Below are positions 63,271-64,000 of a stretch of 64,000 bases of DNA, piece by piece (the stretch's first letter is position 1; each line of letters begins with the position of its first letter). The DNA comes from Palsa-295 sp963814605 (GTDB taxonomy: Bacteria; Acidobacteriota; Terriglobia; Acidiferrales; UBA7541). The translations under genes were made by a program, and so were the position numbers. The notes below the pieces were generated by a model that made no database searches, was not told the origin of the DNA, and saw nothing but the letters and a program-made list of their open reading frames with translations. Where the stretch lies: the NCBI GenBank assembly GCA_963814605.1, contig CAWFDD010000002.1, forward strand, positions 1,054,001 to 1,118,000, read 5' to 3'.

Positions 63271-63936
63271 ATGGTCGAGCTGATCAGGCATCTAGTGGCG
63301 CAACTGTACGACGTACGCGGCCTCATCGAATGGGGCGGAACTGCGCTGGTGTGCGTGGTCGTGTTCGTGGAAACGGGGATGTTTGTGGGCTTTTTCCTGC
63401 CAGGGGATTCCCTGCTGGTCACCGCGGGGGTGTTTGCGGGGGCTGGGCACATGAAGCTTGCGGAGCTGCTGTCGCTGGTCACGCTGTGCGCGATCGCCGG
63501 CGACCAGTTGGGTTACTTTATCGGGCGACGCGCGGGAGCAAGCCTTTATCGGCGCGAGGACTCGCGGTTCTTCAAGAAACGGCATCTGGAACGGGCGCAC
63601 GAGTTCTACGAAAATTACGGCGGCAAGACGGTCATCATGGCTCGGTTCGTGCCCATCATTCGCACCTTTTGCCCTCCGGTTGCCGGAGCGGCGAAAATGA
63701 GCTACCCGCGCTACCTGGCATACGACGTGGCCGGCGGATTCCTGTGGGTATGGAGCATGGTGTTCGTGGGATTTACGCTCGGGCGGACGGTCCCCAACAT
63801 TGACAAGCGCATTCACCTCATCATCGCCGCCGTGCTGGTGATTTCGGTGATGCCTGCGGCGTATCACGCCTGGAAGGTGCGCCGCGCCAAGGCAGAACTG
63901 CCGGCGAACGAAACTCCCGCTGTGAAAAACACGTAG
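63271..63936 (+). CDS. DedA-family membrane protein
   Basis: 221 residues from ATG 63271 (a TTG at 63238 is also possible). DedA/VTT features: ETGMFVGFFLPGDSLLVTAG, GDQLGYFIGRRAG, MARFVPIIRTFCPPVAGAAKM, with four to five hydrophobic helices. DedA proteins help flip or transport lipid carriers and keep membrane homeostasis. Confidence 0.9.
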   Translation: MVELIRHLVAQLYDVRGLIEWGGTALVCVVVFVETGMFVGFFLPGDSLLVTAGVFAGAGHMKLAELLSLVTLCAIAGDQLGYFIGRRAGASLYRREDSRFFKKRHLERAHEFYENYGGKTVIMARFVPIIRTFCPPVAGAAKMSYPRYLAYDVAGGFLWVWSMVFVGFTLGRTVPNIDKRIHLIIAAVLVISVMPAAYHAWKVRRAKAELPANETPAVKNT

Positions 63937-63955
63937 GAGAGATCTGGAAGCAGAA

Positions 63956-63977
63956 CGGGGAGCCTGGCAGCTCCCCG
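63956..63977 (+). terminator. Hairpin after dedA
   Basis: CGGGGAGC/GCTCCCCG with loop CTGGCA, 20 bases after the dedA stop. There is no clear T run, so it may be a weak or factor-dependent terminator. Confidence 0.4.
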
Positions 63978-64000
63978 ATCTGTTCACTCGCTAGGCCGCG

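Overview
The window looks like chromosomal DNA of an Acidobacteriota species with about 60 percent G+C. The main evidence is a VWA protein of the type first described in acidobacteria, an Oar-like TonB-dependent receptor with a carboxypeptidase-type N-terminal domain, several secreted proteins with an LSGxWxLNxxKSD motif, and REP-like GGGGC-N4-GCCCC palindromes. Housekeeping genes (serC end, era, pntA1/A2/B, asd, proC, cobA, tRNA-Arg) are interspersed with envelope, regulatory and secondary-metabolism genes. No CRISPR array, transposase or phage gene was seen.

Layout: 1-5.5 kb holds the end of serC, an endonuclease III-like gene, an NtrY/NtrX-type two-component system and era. From 16.2 down to 5.5 kb on the minus strand runs the most interesting locus, a compact RiPP-type operon: PqqD-like carrier, radical SAM/SPASM enzyme, a 58-residue candidate precursor peptide with three Cys and a C-terminal Ser, an HPr-kinase-like protein, and a giant protein. 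The giant starts with a cytoplasmic S26/S24-like peptidase domain and continues through a membrane segment into eight DUF11 repeats, a Gly-rich block and a gingipain-like (C25) peptidase. A one-base frameshift cuts off the C25 part. From 16.6 to 32 kb come proton-translocating transhydrogenase, an OmpA protein, secreted NHL and TIG proteins, a methyltransferase, an S1/P1 nuclease, a frameshifted asd, a triplicated secreted protein, an oxygenase, an SDR, an Fsr-like exporter and tRNA-Arg(ACG). From 32 to 39.6 kb lies an mdtABC-like RND efflux operon.

From 39.6 to 46.4 kb, cobA/sumT is preceded by a promoter, a leaderless 26-codon ORF with adjacent Cys codons and a terminator just before the gene, which looks like a cysteine-responsive attenuator. 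An NtrBC-like pair follows, and its neighbour, a large FecR/YXGW-rich protein, has a good sigma-54 promoter. From 46.4 to 54.5 kb are a VWA protein, a frameshifted TonB receptor, a Gly-rich secreted protein and proC. From 54.7 to 57.4 kb is a patch with an S41 protease, a beta-propeller protein without a usual start codon, and a decayed internal fragment of the same S41 protease. The right end holds an HD-type protein, a type III polyketide synthase with an FAD oxidoreductase, a sodium/solute symporter, two tiny genes with a strong terminator, and a DedA protein.

Three otherwise intact genes (C25 part of the giant, asd, TonB receptor) are each broken by one extra G just before a C in the coding strand. 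Sequencing or assembly error is the simplest explanation, but it cannot be proven from the sequence alone.
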